Shown piece by piece: positions 42,620 to 51,809 of a DNA stretch of 64,000 nt. The DNA is from an uncultured Clostridia bacterium (GTDB lineage: Bacteria > Bacillota > Clostridia > Saccharofermentanales > Saccharofermentanaceae), in contig CAMHSJ010000010.1 in assembly GCA_946187935.1 (NCBI GenBank), positions 1-64,000 on the forward strand, in the 5' to 3' direction. Below the pieces are notes generated by a model, which was not told the origin of the DNA, did not search any database, and saw nothing but the letters and a program-made list of their open reading frames with translations. The number at the start of each line of letters is the position of its first letter. The first letter of the stretch is position 1. Position numbers and translations under genes: made by a program.

Positions 42620-44308
42620 TCACTTTCTTCCAAGGAAAACGGGAAGCGCCAGTGATACAAGGAAACCTGTAAGAGCATTAAATGCAGTGCCGATAAGAAG
42701 AGCTATTACAAGCTGGTGGAATATCACTCCGGCTACGACTGCCACAGCGGCCGGCGTAAGACCGAAGTACAGGAACATTATCTGAATCATGGTCTTTATC
42801 GTTTCGCCTGCATTAGCGGGTACTGAAAGCGCTATGAACGTCCCTACCGTTGTTGCAAAGAAGCTGACAGACAGGATAAACAGGAGCCATACCAGCATGA
42901 CCAGAGGATTTACCCCGAGCATGACAGTTGCTGCGATCATCGGGATGATCAGATCTATTGCTGTTACCGTAAGGCAGCCTAAGAGCGAATAGACGATCTT
43001 GGAATAGCCTGATGCGGGAACAAGGATAAAGAACTCGCGCGATGTATCCTCCCTTATGGGATCTCCCAGCGTCCTGTAGAAAGCAACGATGCCCATGGCA
43101 GCCGCAGGGATGAAGAAATAATCAGATGGAACCTCAGTATATTTATTGACTACGAAAGATGCGAAGACAGCGATCAGGAGGTAGATGATCATGGTCGTGG
43201 AGAAGACCTTGAGCTTGGCAAACCTGAACCTGTTGAAGACTGCCTTGTAGAAGAAGACGTTGGCTCCGCTTCCGTACTTGAAGCCTTCACGGTCGATAGA
43301 ACCCTTGCGCTCCTTTTCGCGTATTACGGTTGCGCCTGACGAAGCTCTCTTGGCATTTGCAAGCTGCTCTGCCTTGCGCTCTGCTGTGAACATGGCATCC
43401 TCGTAGAAATCAGCCTTGATGTTCCAGATGAAGATTATTACCAGGATCAATGCCGCAATGAACAATCCGAGATAGAACAAGGACATCCTCGCATTTCCTG
43501 TTACAGCGTAGTAAGTGATGCCTCTGATCCAGCCCCAGAAAGGAACCCAGAGCGTAGAAGGGTTAGCCAGATATCCGAACAGCGCAGCCTTTATGTCCTT
43601 GCTGCCGCCTCCTGCCGTTATGTAGTAGATAAAGCCGGCTCCGATAAGACCGTAAAATGCTATAAGGATCTTGTTTATGAGCTCGGGGCCTGCCTTGAGC
43701 TTTGACGTTAATGTGTAGAGGGCAACCTGGATAAGTGTTGAGAACATCAATGCCAGCATGTACACGAGAACACAGGACATCGAGCCCCAGAAACTGAGTT
43801 TGGCGTTATGCATGAGGTTCGGTATCTGGTACAGCATGAACAGCGATACGAAGAACGAGGTGCCCAGCGAGCACATCAGCCTGAACATCAGGACAGACTG
43901 CGGCCTCATGGGAGACGCGAAGAGCATGGGCACGTCGGCAGGCATGAACAGCTTGCCTGAAGACTTGGAATTTGCCACGGTCGTTGCGAGGATGAGAAGG
44001 AATGCAACAGACACGGCAAAGTCAACTACATTAACGGTCTCAAGGTTGTTCTCTTTGAGGAAGCCGGCAAAGCCGCCTCCGAAAGAGACCTCTAATTCAA
44101 CTTCTTCCCCGCCGTCTTCCGTCTGCTCTACAGCCTGCTCAGGAGAAGTGTCTTCTGTGTTTGCAGTTGCCTTGACGATAATGCCTATGATGCCTCCGAT
44201 GAGAGCGCCTCCGATCATCAGTACGATGAATACTGCCACCCATGTCTTGAGCAGCTTCTTAAGCGTGTTAAGAATCGAGTGGACAGCGTAATAAAAAAAC
44301 AGTCTCAT
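42620..44308 (-). CDS. Putative ABC exporter membrane protein
   Basis: Polytopic membrane protein of 562 residues with about twelve helices, resembling the family annotated as putative ABC exporter in Bacillota. A soluble loop at about 295-345 is rich in charged residues (ERKAEQLANAKRASSGATV). It lies 3 nt after an ABC ATPase gene and so forms a two-gene exporter. The substrate is unknown. Confidence 0.82.
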   Translation of the reverse strand: MRLFFYYAVHSILNTLKKLLKTWVAVFIVLMIGGALIGGIIGIIVKATANTEDTSPEQAVEQTEDGGEEVELEVSFGGGFAGFLKENNLETVNVVDFAVSVAFLLILATTVANSKSSGKLFMPADVPMLFASPMRPQSVLMFRLMCSLGTSFFVSLFMLYQIPNLMHNAKLSFWGSMSCVLVYMLALMFSTLIQVALYTLTSKLKAGPELINKILIAFYGLIGAGFIYYITAGGGSKDIKAALFGYLANPSTLWVPFWGWIRGITYYAVTGNARMSLFYLGLFIAALILVIIFIWNIKADFYEDAMFTAERKAEQLANAKRASSGATVIREKERKGSIDREGFKYGSGANVFFYKAVFNRFRFAKLKVFSTTMIIYLLIAVFASFVVNKYTEVPSDYFFIPAAAMGIVAFYRTLGDPIREDTSREFFILVPASGYSKIVYSLLGCLTVTAIDLIIPMIAATVMLGVNPLVMLVWLLFILSVSFFATTVGTFIALSVPANAGETIKTMIQIMFLYFGLTPAAVAVVAGVIFHQLVIALLIGTAFNALTGFLVSLALPVFLGRK

Positions 44309-44311
44309 TTA

Positions 44312-45049
44312 TTACTCTCCTGCCTCACCCTCAGAACTGACGGAGTCCTTCTCTATCCCTTCAGTAACTTCAAAGAACAGGTCTTCCAAAGACTTGCCGC
44401 TGCCGTCTATCTCATCACGCGTGACATTGGCCTTGATCTTGCCGCCCTGCATGATGAGAGTCCTGTCCCAGAGCATGTCGACACTGTCGATGATATGCGT
44501 ACTGATGAGCATCGTCTTGCCGGCCTGGCGCATCTCTTCTATGTAGTTCTTAAGTTCCTTGATCGCATGGGGATCGAGGCCTAACATCGGCTCATCCAGC
44601 AAGATGATGTCAGGGTCAGGGAGAAGTCCCAGGCAGAGGTTGAGTTTCTGCTGCATACCCTTGGACAGCTCGTCACCGAACTTCTTGCGCTTGTCATTAA
44701 GCTCGAATCTTGTAAGAAGCGTCTCGATCCTGTCCTTATAGTCAGTGAGCTTATAAGCTCTTGCGATAAACTCCATGTGTTCGATCACGGTAAGGTTCGG
44801 ATAAAGAGACGGAAGCTCAGGAATATAGCCTAAGTACTTTCTGGCTTCGGTCGTCTTGTTGTTTACGCCGTCGACCGTAATGGTCCCCTCGAACTTCAAA
44901 AATCCTATTATCGACTTGATTATCGTACTCTTGCCCGCACCGTTGGGTCCCAAGAGGACAGTGAGCGTTCCGGGCTCTAATGTGAATGAGACATCGTCAC
45001 AGGCAAGATTCTTGCCATAGCGCTTGGTTACGTTTTTTACTTCCAGCAT
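44312..45049 (-). CDS. ABC transporter ATP-binding protein
   Basis: Cytoplasmic ATPase of 245 residues. Walker A is LLGPNGAGKSTI, the signature ELSKGMQQKLNLCLGLL, Walker B IILLDEPMLGLDP, and the H-loop LISTHIIDS. The signature has SKG in place of SGG, as seen in EcsA/YtrB-like exporters. It works with the membrane protein encoded immediately downstream. Confidence 0.92.
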   Translation of the reverse strand: MLEVKNVTKRYGKNLACDDVSFTLEPGTLTVLLGPNGAGKSTIIKSIIGFLKFEGTITVDGVNNKTTEARKYLGYIPELPSLYPNLTVIEHMEFIARAYKLTDYKDRIETLLTRFELNDKRKKFGDELSKGMQQKLNLCLGLLPDPDIILLDEPMLGLDPHAIKELKNYIEEMRQAGKTMLISTHIIDSVDMLWDRTLIMQGGKIKANVTRDEIDGSGKSLEDLFFEVTEGIEKDSVSSEGEAGE

Positions 45050-45189
45050 ATTATCTACCCCCGTTCAAAGCGGATTTCCTCACATATTCTGCCATTGTCA
45101 ATTTTATTTATCAATAAGTATAACGACTTGTTGCAGAAATTAATGATAATTGATATTCTCTACACATTACCACTATGAGGAGGGATAAG

Positions 45190-45741
45190 ATGAAGACACT
45201 TAAGAAAACACTGGCTTTGGTTATGGCTTTTGCAATGCTCCTGTCACTTACATCATGCGGCAAGGTAAAGGAGTACGATGCTGACGGCATCACTTCCGTA
45301 CTCGAGGACAAGCTCGGCATCGAGGAAGACAATATCTACATTACCGAGATCGAAGGTTCAGGTGACATACCCGGCGGAACATCCATAACAGCACAGTATG
45401 AAGATGCCAGGATCAATGTACTCATTGCAGACGACGCTGATAAGCTTAAAGACCTCTTCGAAGGCTACTATGACGATCTCACCGACACTCTGAATGACGG
45501 TGATTTCGACGGTTCTTACAAGAATGCGTTAACTGACAGTTTCGGTTATGTCGTTCTCAAGGGCGAACAGCCCGGATCAACACTGGGTACCAGATTTGCT
45601 ACAGGTTCGATCTATGCAGGTCTTTACTACACAGGCTCAATGTTCGTAATGATCATCCCTGAAGGTCTCGGCGACAGCAAGGACGGCATGACAGACAACG
45701 TTGGCAAAGTGATCGACGCTTTCGGTTTCCCTAACGTCTGA
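45190..45741 (+). CDS. Putative lipoprotein
   Basis: Exported protein of 183 residues, family not recognised. Signal sequence KKTLALVMAFAMLLSLTSC with the lipobox Cys near 21; the mature part is acidic and alpha/beta (ITSVLEDKLGIEEDNIYITE; IYAGLYYTGSMFVMIIP). GAGGAGGG lies 5-6 nt before the chosen ATG at 45190. It ends in a strong terminator. It is divergent from the ABC exporter operon, which may mean a shared function. Confidence 0.78.
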   Translation: MKTLKKTLALVMAFAMLLSLTSCGKVKEYDADGITSVLEDKLGIEEDNIYITEIEGSGDIPGGTSITAQYEDARINVLIADDADKLKDLFEGYYDDLTDTLNDGDFDGSYKNALTDSFGYVVLKGEQPGSTLGTRFATGSIYAGLYYTGSMFVMIIPEGLGDSKDGMTDNVGKVIDAFGFPNV

Positions 45742-45767
45742 TGACCGCAGACAAACAAAGATCTCAG

Positions 45768-45795
45768 AGGCTGGCCGTAAGGTCAGCCTTTTTTT
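45768..45795 (+). terminator. Strong intrinsic terminator
   Basis: A 9-bp stem AGGCTGGCC/GGTCAGCCT with one G-U pair, a GTAA tetraloop and seven T residues, 27 nt after the lipoprotein stop. Confidence 0.92.
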
Positions 45796-45843
45796 GCGCC
45801 TTTGCAGATTTTGTTGCCAAGATCAGCGATTTGGCACCAGATT

Positions 45844-45914
45844 TGTGAATAATGCCTTGGGATTCACATTTTTGTTGCGGAAACAGGAAAAACGTGAACG
45901 GTTTTGTGAATCCC
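45844..45914. repeat. Nested inverted repeats of TGTGAATCCC
   Basis: GGGATTCACA (45859-45868) pairs with TGTGAATCCC (45905-45914), and its inner part also pairs with an earlier TGTGAAT (45844-45850). A further TGCCAA/TTGGCA pair lies just before. This fills the 160-bp gap between the lipoprotein terminator and the methyltransferase stop; no gene is seen. Confidence 0.6.
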
Positions 45915-45954
45915 GGTTATATGTAAGCCATTAAGCACGCCTGACAGACGGACA

Positions 45955-46749
45955 TCAGCCTTTTTTCTTCAGCACCGCCATGGCGCCATAGTGAAGGACG
46001 TCAAAACTCTCGGGAGCGATCCTTTCCAGAAGCTCTCTGTGTTCCTTATCCCAACAGGCAAGTTCTTCGCTGCTTAGGGAAGCGCCCACTCCCCTGCACG
46101 CGAACATCCTGCCGTGCCATGTCTCTCTTGTGAAGGGGACCTTAAGATCGTATTCTTCGTGATGCTCCATCTCGAAAAAGTCATAAGCCACATCAGGGAT
46201 CCATATAGGGTGCTTGGTCTCCCTGCCGCCTGACCACTTGGGATTGTACTTGAGCACGAGTTCCTCACTTGCTCCCGCGATCTTATCTTCAAAGGGAAGC
46301 CATGCCATAAACAGGATAACGAGCCTTCCGCCCGGCTTAAGGATCCTGTTAAACTCAGGCATCACCTTATCGTGGTCAAAATACCAGAAGCACTGGCATG
46401 CTGTAAGCACATCAAATGTTTCAGGGGGAAAGTCAATCTTCTCAGCTGACACTGCCCGGTAATCTATATCCATACCCTGAGCTGAAGAGAGCTTTTTTGC
46501 CTGCTCTATCTGTTCAGGCGATATATCAGTTCCTACCCACTTAGCTCCGTAATGGTACATGTTCCTGGGCAGCACTCCAGTACCCGTCCCAAGATCCAAG
46601 ACATACTGCCCGTCAACACAGAGAGCTCTGTCAGCTACCTTCTGATAGAACTCGGGAGGGTAGATATCCCTGTACCTGGCATACTCCTCCGAAGTCTTGC
46701 CCCAGTCAAACGCCTTGCCTTCGTCTATTCTCTTATCCTCTATCAGCAT
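45955..46749 (-). CDS. Class I SAM-dependent methyltransferase
   Basis: Cytoplasmic methyltransferase of 264 residues. Motif I is VLDLGTGTGVLPRNM, the acidic motif GTDISPEQIEQAK, and post-I LTACQCFWYFDHDKVMPE. It resembles UbiE/YcgJ-like small-molecule methyltransferases; the substrate is unknown. I start at 46749, where AAAGGAG lies upstream; the 5' end overlaps the MmcQ/YjbR gene stop by 7 nt. Confidence 0.88.
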   Translation of the reverse strand: MLIEDKRIDEGKAFDWGKTSEEYARYRDIYPPEFYQKVADRALCVDGQYVLDLGTGTGVLPRNMYHYGAKWVGTDISPEQIEQAKKLSSAQGMDIDYRAVSAEKIDFPPETFDVLTACQCFWYFDHDKVMPEFNRILKPGGRLVILFMAWLPFEDKIAGASEELVLKYNPKWSGGRETKHPIWIPDVAYDFFEMEHHEEYDLKVPFTRETWHGRMFACRGVGASLSSEELACWDKEHRELLERIAPESFDVLHYGAMAVLKKKG

Positions 46750-47132
46750 GATCTGTTCTCTCCTTTCTTTACCGTGAGCGTCGCCTTGTAGCTTGCATCT
46801 ATGAGTCCTTCTATTATCTCTATAGGCACCGTGCCGTCCATCAGGACTGATATCCACCAGCGCTTGTTCATGTGGTAAGACGGGAATATGCCTCCCCTGT
46901 GTATCAGTTCGTCGTGAAGGATCCGGTCTGCTATCCTGAGGTTTATGACATCTGTTATCTCATCGCCTTCAAGCCCCAGTCTGTCTCTTCTGACCCTTAT
47001 CATGAGCGCAAACCACTTCCTGCTGCCTTTGTGCCTGAAGACGGCAGATGTTTCATCGCCCTCCCACGGATAGTCGGGGGCAGCGCCGTACTGCTCTTCT
47101 ATGTAGTCTGTCAGTTCATGTCTTTGCGTCAT
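46743..47132 (-). CDS. MmcQ/YjbR-family protein
   Basis: Small cytoplasmic protein of about 129 residues with the CyaY-like fold of the MmcQ/YjbR family. Typical motifs are KWFALMIRV, DVINLRIADRI and GIFPSYHMNKRWWISVLMDG. Members are proposed to bind DNA, but the function is not established. The start could be 47162 or 47132; the shorter form matches the family length better. It is coupled to the methyltransferase gene. Confidence 0.85.
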   Translation of the reverse strand: MTQRHELTDYIEEQYGAAPDYPWEGDETSAVFRHKGSRKWFALMIRVRRDRLGLEGDEITDVINLRIADRILHDELIHRGGIFPSYHMNKRWWISVLMDGTVPIEIIEGLIDASYKATLTVKKGENRSC

Positions 47133-47194
47133 GAAATGTCTCTCCCTCCCCATTTTATGCATTCTTTCAAGTCATTAGCAAGTGATACCTCTTA

Positions 47195-47223
47195 TTTACC
47201 TGCTATTAATATAAGTGTATTAT
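47195..47223 (+). promoter_or_regulatory. Promoter of the YidC-phosphotransferase fusion gene
   Basis: TTTACC at 47195-47200, a 17-bp spacer and TATTAT at 47218-47223. Transcription would begin at about 47230-47231, exactly at the ATG, and there is no ribosome site, so a leaderless message is possible. Confidence 0.55.
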
Positions 47224-47230
47224 TATCGGC

Positions 47231-49756
47231 ATGGTCATCCTGAATTATCTGTTTCTTATATTCGTCCAGCCTCTAAGGCTTCTTCTGGAAGCTGTATTTG
47301 CTTTTGCATACAGAGGCACTCATAACGCAGGCGCATCTATCCTTCTGATGAGCCTGGCGATCAACCTGCTCCTGCTCCCCTTATATTTCAAGGCAGATAC
47401 ACTTGAAAGGCAGCAGCGCGCCAAGAAGGCGTCCATGAAGCCCTGGGTCGACAAGATAAATGCCGCGTTCAAGGGCGACGAGAGGGTAATGATCCTCCAG
47501 GCTTATTACAGGATGGCAGGATACAGGACCACCGACGTTCTCAAGGAATCTATTTCCCTTTTCCTTCAGATCCCGTTCTTTATAGCTGCTTACAGTTTCC
47601 TGTCACACCTCGGCATACTCTCAGGCACTCCGCTCGGGCCCATCAGGGACTTAGGTCTTCCTGACGGCCTTATAACCTTGGGAGGCATCAGCATAAACGC
47701 TCTGCCGGTCCTTATGACGCTGATAAACATCGCATCAGGTCTGATCTACTCTGAAAAAGGGCATATCAAGGACAAGCTCAAGCTCATAGCGATAGCTCTG
47801 GTATTCCTTGTTCTTTTGTACTCTTCACCTTCGGGTCTCGTATTCTACTGGACTCTCAACAACCTTTTCTCTCTTATAAAGAACATCGTGGTCCACTTTA
47901 TCAAGCTGCCGGCACCGCCTGAAGCAGTAAAAAAAGACAAGGGCCCAGACAAGGACATGCGCCTCATATACCTGTCCTGCACCTGCCTTGCTGTTATTAC
48001 GGGCCTTATGATACCTGCAGACATCATAGATAAGAATCCTTTGGAACTGGTAAACACTTTTATACCTGATCCTCATTCACCGATGTCATACCTTATGAGC
48101 AGCGCCCTTGTCGCCGCCGGCACGTTCATGCTCTGGATCCCCCTGTTCATCTACCTGATAAAAGGGAAACATGGCAGGGTCATCTCATATGCTTTCGTTG
48201 CCATTACTACCGTATCCATCGTTAACCAGCTGGCATTTAACAAGGATTTCGGCCTTTTGAGCTACAGACTCATTTACGAAAGACCCATGTCTTACGGTGC
48301 CATAGACATAACAGTTAACCTTATCGCCGACATCGCAGTCTTCAGCGTCGTAATGCTGATCGGTCTTAAGAAGACGGAATTCTTAAAGAAGCTTTTGGCC
48401 GTGCTCTTGATATCCGTGTTCATCATCCTCGGGACCAGCATCGGCTTCTTTATCTATGCATATCACGGCACCAGATACGAAGACTTCTCTGAGACCGATA
48501 TCAAGCTCCCGATGACAACGACGGGACAAAATGTCGTAGTCCTGATGATGGACAGGATGATCAGCGGTTATATACCCTATATCTTCAGCGAGAACCCTGA
48601 TCTTGTAAGGCAGTTTGACGGCTTTACCTATTACCCCAACACTGTCTCGTTCGGCGCTCGCACCAACTTTGCCGCGCCTGCTCTCTACGGCGGATACGAG
48701 TACACTCCCGACAAGCTGAACGAGCGCTCTGACGAGCTCTTAAAGGACAAGCACAATGAAGCTCTGCGCGTTCTGCCAACTCTTTTCTCAAACAACGGAT
48801 GGGCTGTTACAGTAGGAGACGCCCCGCTTGCAAACTATCAGTGGTTTTCCGATAACAGCATCTACGATTACGACGATAACATCCATGCATATAACATCTC
48901 TCTTTCCATGAAGAGCGATTCCCTGTCGGAGGTAGGAGACGAGATGGAATACTGCCTTAACAGGAACTTCTTCTGCTACGGCCTCATGAGAACGCTTCCA
49001 TATTTCCTTCAGCCTCTCGTATACACAGACGGCACGTATAATTCGCTTTCCAGCGGCGCGGGAATGGACAATCTTTACGGAACATACCAGAGAGAACACA
49101 TGGCCCTGACCTCACTTGATGATCTCGCCCTGATAACAGATGAGGCTCAGGACAGCTTCCTTCTGATCTGTAACGGAACTACACACGACGTATGTCTTCT
49201 CTCCGATGAGACATACGATGCTCCGCCTGTCGTAAACGGTATCCCTATGTATCTCGATGACGCGGAAGACTACAAGCATTACCAGTGCAACCGGGAAGCC
49301 TTGCTGGCTATCGGCGAATGGCTTGATTTTCTCCGCGAGAACGGACTTTACGACAACACGAGGATAATACTGGTATCAGACCACGGTTACGGCCTGTCTA
49401 ATTTTGACGATCTTCTGGTATGCGGTCTTAATTTCGATGCCGAGTGGGTAAACCCCGTACTGATGGTCAAGGACTTCGGACAGACAGGATTCACCGTATC
49501 AAATGAACTGATGACGAATGCGGATACACCATACCTTGCTCTGAACGGCGTTATCAGCGATCCCGTCAACCCGTATACAGGAATGCCCATAACCCAAACT
49601 CCGAAGGATGACGCACAGCTTATCTATATCTCGCATGAGTTCAATGTAACGACAAATAACGGCACACAGTACAAAGACTCCAAGGGATACTGGCTCACCG
49701 TCGAAGACAACATCTACGACGATGACAACTGGCACTTGGCAGAGGAAGACGGCTAA
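47231..49756 (+). CDS. YidC/Oxa1-like insertase fused to an LtaS/sulfatase-type phosphotransferase
   Basis: Membrane protein of 841 residues with two unrelated parts. Residues about 1-230 are YidC/Oxa1-like (FAYRGTHNAGASILLMSLAIN; SPSGLVFYWTLNNLFSL), without the large N-terminal domain. Further helices run at about 245-430. Residues about 435-835 form an outside alkaline-phosphatase-superfamily domain: probable metal ligands Asp441 (LMMDRM), His652 (GTTHD), Asp717-His718 (VSDHGYG), and Thr478 (ARTNFAAP) in the position of the LtaS nucleophile. It may build or attach a glycerol-phosphate-like polymer. The next gene is a CDP-glycerol transferase homologue 5 nt away. Confidence 0.85.
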   Translation: MVILNYLFLIFVQPLRLLLEAVFAFAYRGTHNAGASILLMSLAINLLLLPLYFKADTLERQQRAKKASMKPWVDKINAAFKGDERVMILQAYYRMAGYRTTDVLKESISLFLQIPFFIAAYSFLSHLGILSGTPLGPIRDLGLPDGLITLGGISINALPVLMTLINIASGLIYSEKGHIKDKLKLIAIALVFLVLLYSSPSGLVFYWTLNNLFSLIKNIVVHFIKLPAPPEAVKKDKGPDKDMRLIYLSCTCLAVITGLMIPADIIDKNPLELVNTFIPDPHSPMSYLMSSALVAAGTFMLWIPLFIYLIKGKHGRVISYAFVAITTVSIVNQLAFNKDFGLLSYRLIYERPMSYGAIDITVNLIADIAVFSVVMLIGLKKTEFLKKLLAVLLISVFIILGTSIGFFIYAYHGTRYEDFSETDIKLPMTTTGQNVVVLMMDRMISGYIPYIFSENPDLVRQFDGFTYYPNTVSFGARTNFAAPALYGGYEYTPDKLNERSDELLKDKHNEALRVLPTLFSNNGWAVTVGDAPLANYQWFSDNSIYDYDDNIHAYNISLSMKSDSLSEVGDEMEYCLNRNFFCYGLMRTLPYFLQPLVYTDGTYNSLSSGAGMDNLYGTYQREHMALTSLDDLALITDEAQDSFLLICNGTTHDVCLLSDETYDAPPVVNGIPMYLDDAEDYKHYQCNREALLAIGEWLDFLRENGLYDNTRIILVSDHGYGLSNFDDLLVCGLNFDAEWVNPVLMVKDFGQTGFTVSNELMTNADTPYLALNGVISDPVNPYTGMPITQTPKDDAQLIYISHEFNVTTNNGTQYKDSKGYWLTVEDNIYDDDNWHLAEEDG

Positions 49757-49761
49757 GACAC

Positions 49762-51027
49762 ATGACTACTATAACGCTCTACATCGACCCCGGAACGGGA
49801 AGCATGCTCTTCTCGATAATTATCGGTATTACCGGTATCCTTTTTTTCGCGCTCAGGGCGCTCTGGATAAAGTTCAAGTTCGTCCTCTCAGGCGGGAGAG
49901 TCAAAGATACAGAAGGCGGCGTTCTGCCCGTAGCGGTGTTCTCAGAGGGCAAGAGATACTGGAATGTATATGAACCCGTCCTTGATGAATTCGAAAAAAG
50001 GCAAAAGGATATATGGTATCTGACAGCCTCATCCGACGACCCTGCTCTTTCAAGGGATTACAAGCATGTTCACGCGCAGTTCATAGGAGAAGGCAACAAG
50101 GCCATCTCCAGGATGAACCTCATCAAGGCAGACATAGTCCTGTCCACCACTCCGAGCCTCGATGTCTTCCAGTGGAAGCGTTCCAAGGGTGCAAAATGGT
50201 ATGTTCATATACCTCACGCCCCTGTGGATCTCAATATGTACAGGATGTTCGGCCTTGACTATTACGATGCCATCCTTGCATCGGGAGAATACCAGATCGA
50301 TCAGATAAGAAGGCTCGAGAAGATGAGGGAAATGCCTGCCAAGGAGATGGTCCTGACCGGCATCCCCTATATGGACAGCCTTAAGGCAAAGATAGAAAAG
50401 CACGCCGGCAAAGACAGGAACAATAGCCCCGTCGTCCTTCTCGCACCGTCCTGGGGATCAAACTCGATCCTGAACAGGTACGGCTCAGAGTTCATATCAA
50501 AACTTATAAGCACCGGCTATAAGATCATCATAAGGCCTCATCCCCAGTCATTCACATCAGAGAAGAGCCTCATAGACAGCCTGATGTCAGCTTTCCCCTC
50601 CACCGACATGCTCGAGTGGAACCGCGACACGGATAATTTCGGCGTCCTGAATGAGGCTGACATACTGATCTCGGATTTCTCAGGCATCATCTACGAGTTC
50701 TCACTTGCATTCGGCAAGCCCGTTATCTATACCAGACCTGACTTCGACCGCTCGGTCTACGATTGTTCATGGGACGATGAAGAGCCCTGGACCTTCACCA
50801 CGCTTCCCAAGATAGGAAGAGAGCTCACACCCGAGAACTTCGGCAATATAGCTGAACTTATAGAAAGCTGCATAAGCGGCTCTGATTCTGTTGAGCTTTC
50901 TGAAGCACGCAAAAAGGCAATTTCCGAGACATGGTGCCATATGGGCGAGGGTGCGGCAAGGACCGCTGATTACCTGATATCCAAGCTCGAAGAACTCAGG
51001 AAAGAACCTGACGGGAACAAGAAATAA
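49762..51027 (+). CDS. CDP-glycerol glycerophosphotransferase-like protein (TagB/TagF)
   Basis: Enzyme of 421 residues with one N-terminal membrane helix (about 12-34) and a GT-B-like transferase domain of the TagB/TagF family. Motifs are YVHIPHAPVDLNMYRMFGLDYYD, VTGIPYMD-like VLTGIPYMD, IIIRPHPQS and DILISDFSGIIYEFSLAFGKPVIY. These enzymes transfer glycerol or ribitol phosphate from a CDP donor to a growing teichoic acid. It follows the YidC-phosphotransferase fusion, so the pair may make one polymer. No CDP-glycerol synthase is adjacent. Confidence 0.92.
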   Translation: MTTITLYIDPGTGSMLFSIIIGITGILFFALRALWIKFKFVLSGGRVKDTEGGVLPVAVFSEGKRYWNVYEPVLDEFEKRQKDIWYLTASSDDPALSRDYKHVHAQFIGEGNKAISRMNLIKADIVLSTTPSLDVFQWKRSKGAKWYVHIPHAPVDLNMYRMFGLDYYDAILASGEYQIDQIRRLEKMREMPAKEMVLTGIPYMDSLKAKIEKHAGKDRNNSPVVLLAPSWGSNSILNRYGSEFISKLISTGYKIIIRPHPQSFTSEKSLIDSLMSAFPSTDMLEWNRDTDNFGVLNEADILISDFSGIIYEFSLAFGKPVIYTRPDFDRSVYDCSWDDEEPWTFTTLPKIGRELTPENFGNIAELIESCISGSDSVELSEARKKAISETWCHMGEGAARTADYLISKLEELRKEPDGNKK

Positions 51028-51073
51028 GTGTTATACTATCCCGGTCCGTTAAGGACTATGGGGGATAGTAAAA

Positions 51074-51637
51074 ATGGAATCAAACACAGGTAATGTGCTC
51101 TTTAGGATCACTGGGATCTCAACCATCGTATCGCTTATCTGCTGGCTCATCTTCAGCTTTCTCAAGCCGAGGCTTTCAGACACCAAGGTGTTAAGCGATT
51201 ACTTTCTTTCGACATTAAAGCTGTACAAGATATGTGAAAGACTGTCGGGCGCCTTTCTCTATTTATTTATCTTCTTGCTGGGAGCGGTCATTGCGCTGTT
51301 TCTTGCCGACTATTTTGAACTTCCGAAGCTGCCCGCAGCCGGAGTCATCTGCATCATACTCGGAATAGTATTTTTCATCATGATCTTATCGTACACGATC
51401 CCGGTCATCATCAACAAGCCTGAAGTACAAACAGTAACGGTAACCGACACCTACGCTGAATACCGCGGCGCCAAGTTTAAATCCTGGCACTACGGCGTAT
51501 GTCTTTCCAACGGGACAAAGCATGTATTACCATATGAAGAATACGCTGCCGCACAAGCGGGTGATCAATACTACGCTGTCATGTGCGGTCATCTTAACAT
51601 CGGGATCTACAAGACATCTGATTACACAGTTCCCTGA
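51074..51637 (+). CDS. Membrane protein of unknown function
   Basis: Not recognised. 187 residues with about three membrane helices (12-32, 60-82, 92-115) and a soluble C-terminal half (VTVTDTYAEYRGAKFKSWHY). GGGGG lies 9 nt before the ATG. It follows the glycerophosphotransferase gene by 46 bp and is probably cotranscribed with it. Confidence 0.7.
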   Translation: MESNTGNVLFRITGISTIVSLICWLIFSFLKPRLSDTKVLSDYFLSTLKLYKICERLSGAFLYLFIFLLGAVIALFLADYFELPKLPAAGVICIILGIVFFIMILSYTIPVIINKPEVQTVTVTDTYAEYRGAKFKSWHYGVCLSNGTKHVLPYEEYAAAQAGDQYYAVMCGHLNIGIYKTSDYTVP

Positions 51638-51663
51638 CAAACATCAATATAGTTTGATATAAT
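51634..51663 (+). promoter_or_regulatory. SigA promoter of the 30-residue lipoprotein gene
   Basis: CTGACA at 51634-51639, overlapping the stop codon of the upstream gene, an 18-bp spacer and a perfect TATAAT at 51658-51663. Confidence 0.7.
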
Positions 51664-51695
51664 ACTTCGGGCTGCATTTAGCCCGGAGGTATTAT

Positions 51696-51788
51696 ATGAA
51701 GATCAGAAAAGCACTTGCCATCGTTGTTGTCCTTGCAATGATGGTGTCAGTATTCTTTACAGGATGCGAGAAGTACGAGTTTAAGTGA
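51696..51788 (+). CDS. Thirty-residue lipoprotein (entericidin-like size)
   Basis: A complete tiny gene: GGAGG (51685-51689) lies 6 nt before the ATG; 30 codons; TGA at 51786-51788; own promoter and own terminator. The product has a basic start (MKIRK), a hydrophobic core and a lipobox ending in Cys24 (FFTGC), leaving a mature lipopeptide of only seven residues (CEKYEFK). A short hairpin GGGCT/AGCCC precedes the ribosome site. The function is unknown; entericidin-like or signal-peptide-derived pheromone roles are possible. Confidence 0.78.
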   Translation: MKIRKALAIVVVLAMMVSVFFTGCEKYEFK

Positions 51789-51809
51789 TCCGGTAAAAAC
51801 GCATAACAA

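Noticed and set aside
45130..45160. Fur-like TTAATGATAATTGATATT near the ABC exporter/lipoprotein spacer
   Set aside because: Only one half matches the Fur consensus; the second arm does not pair.
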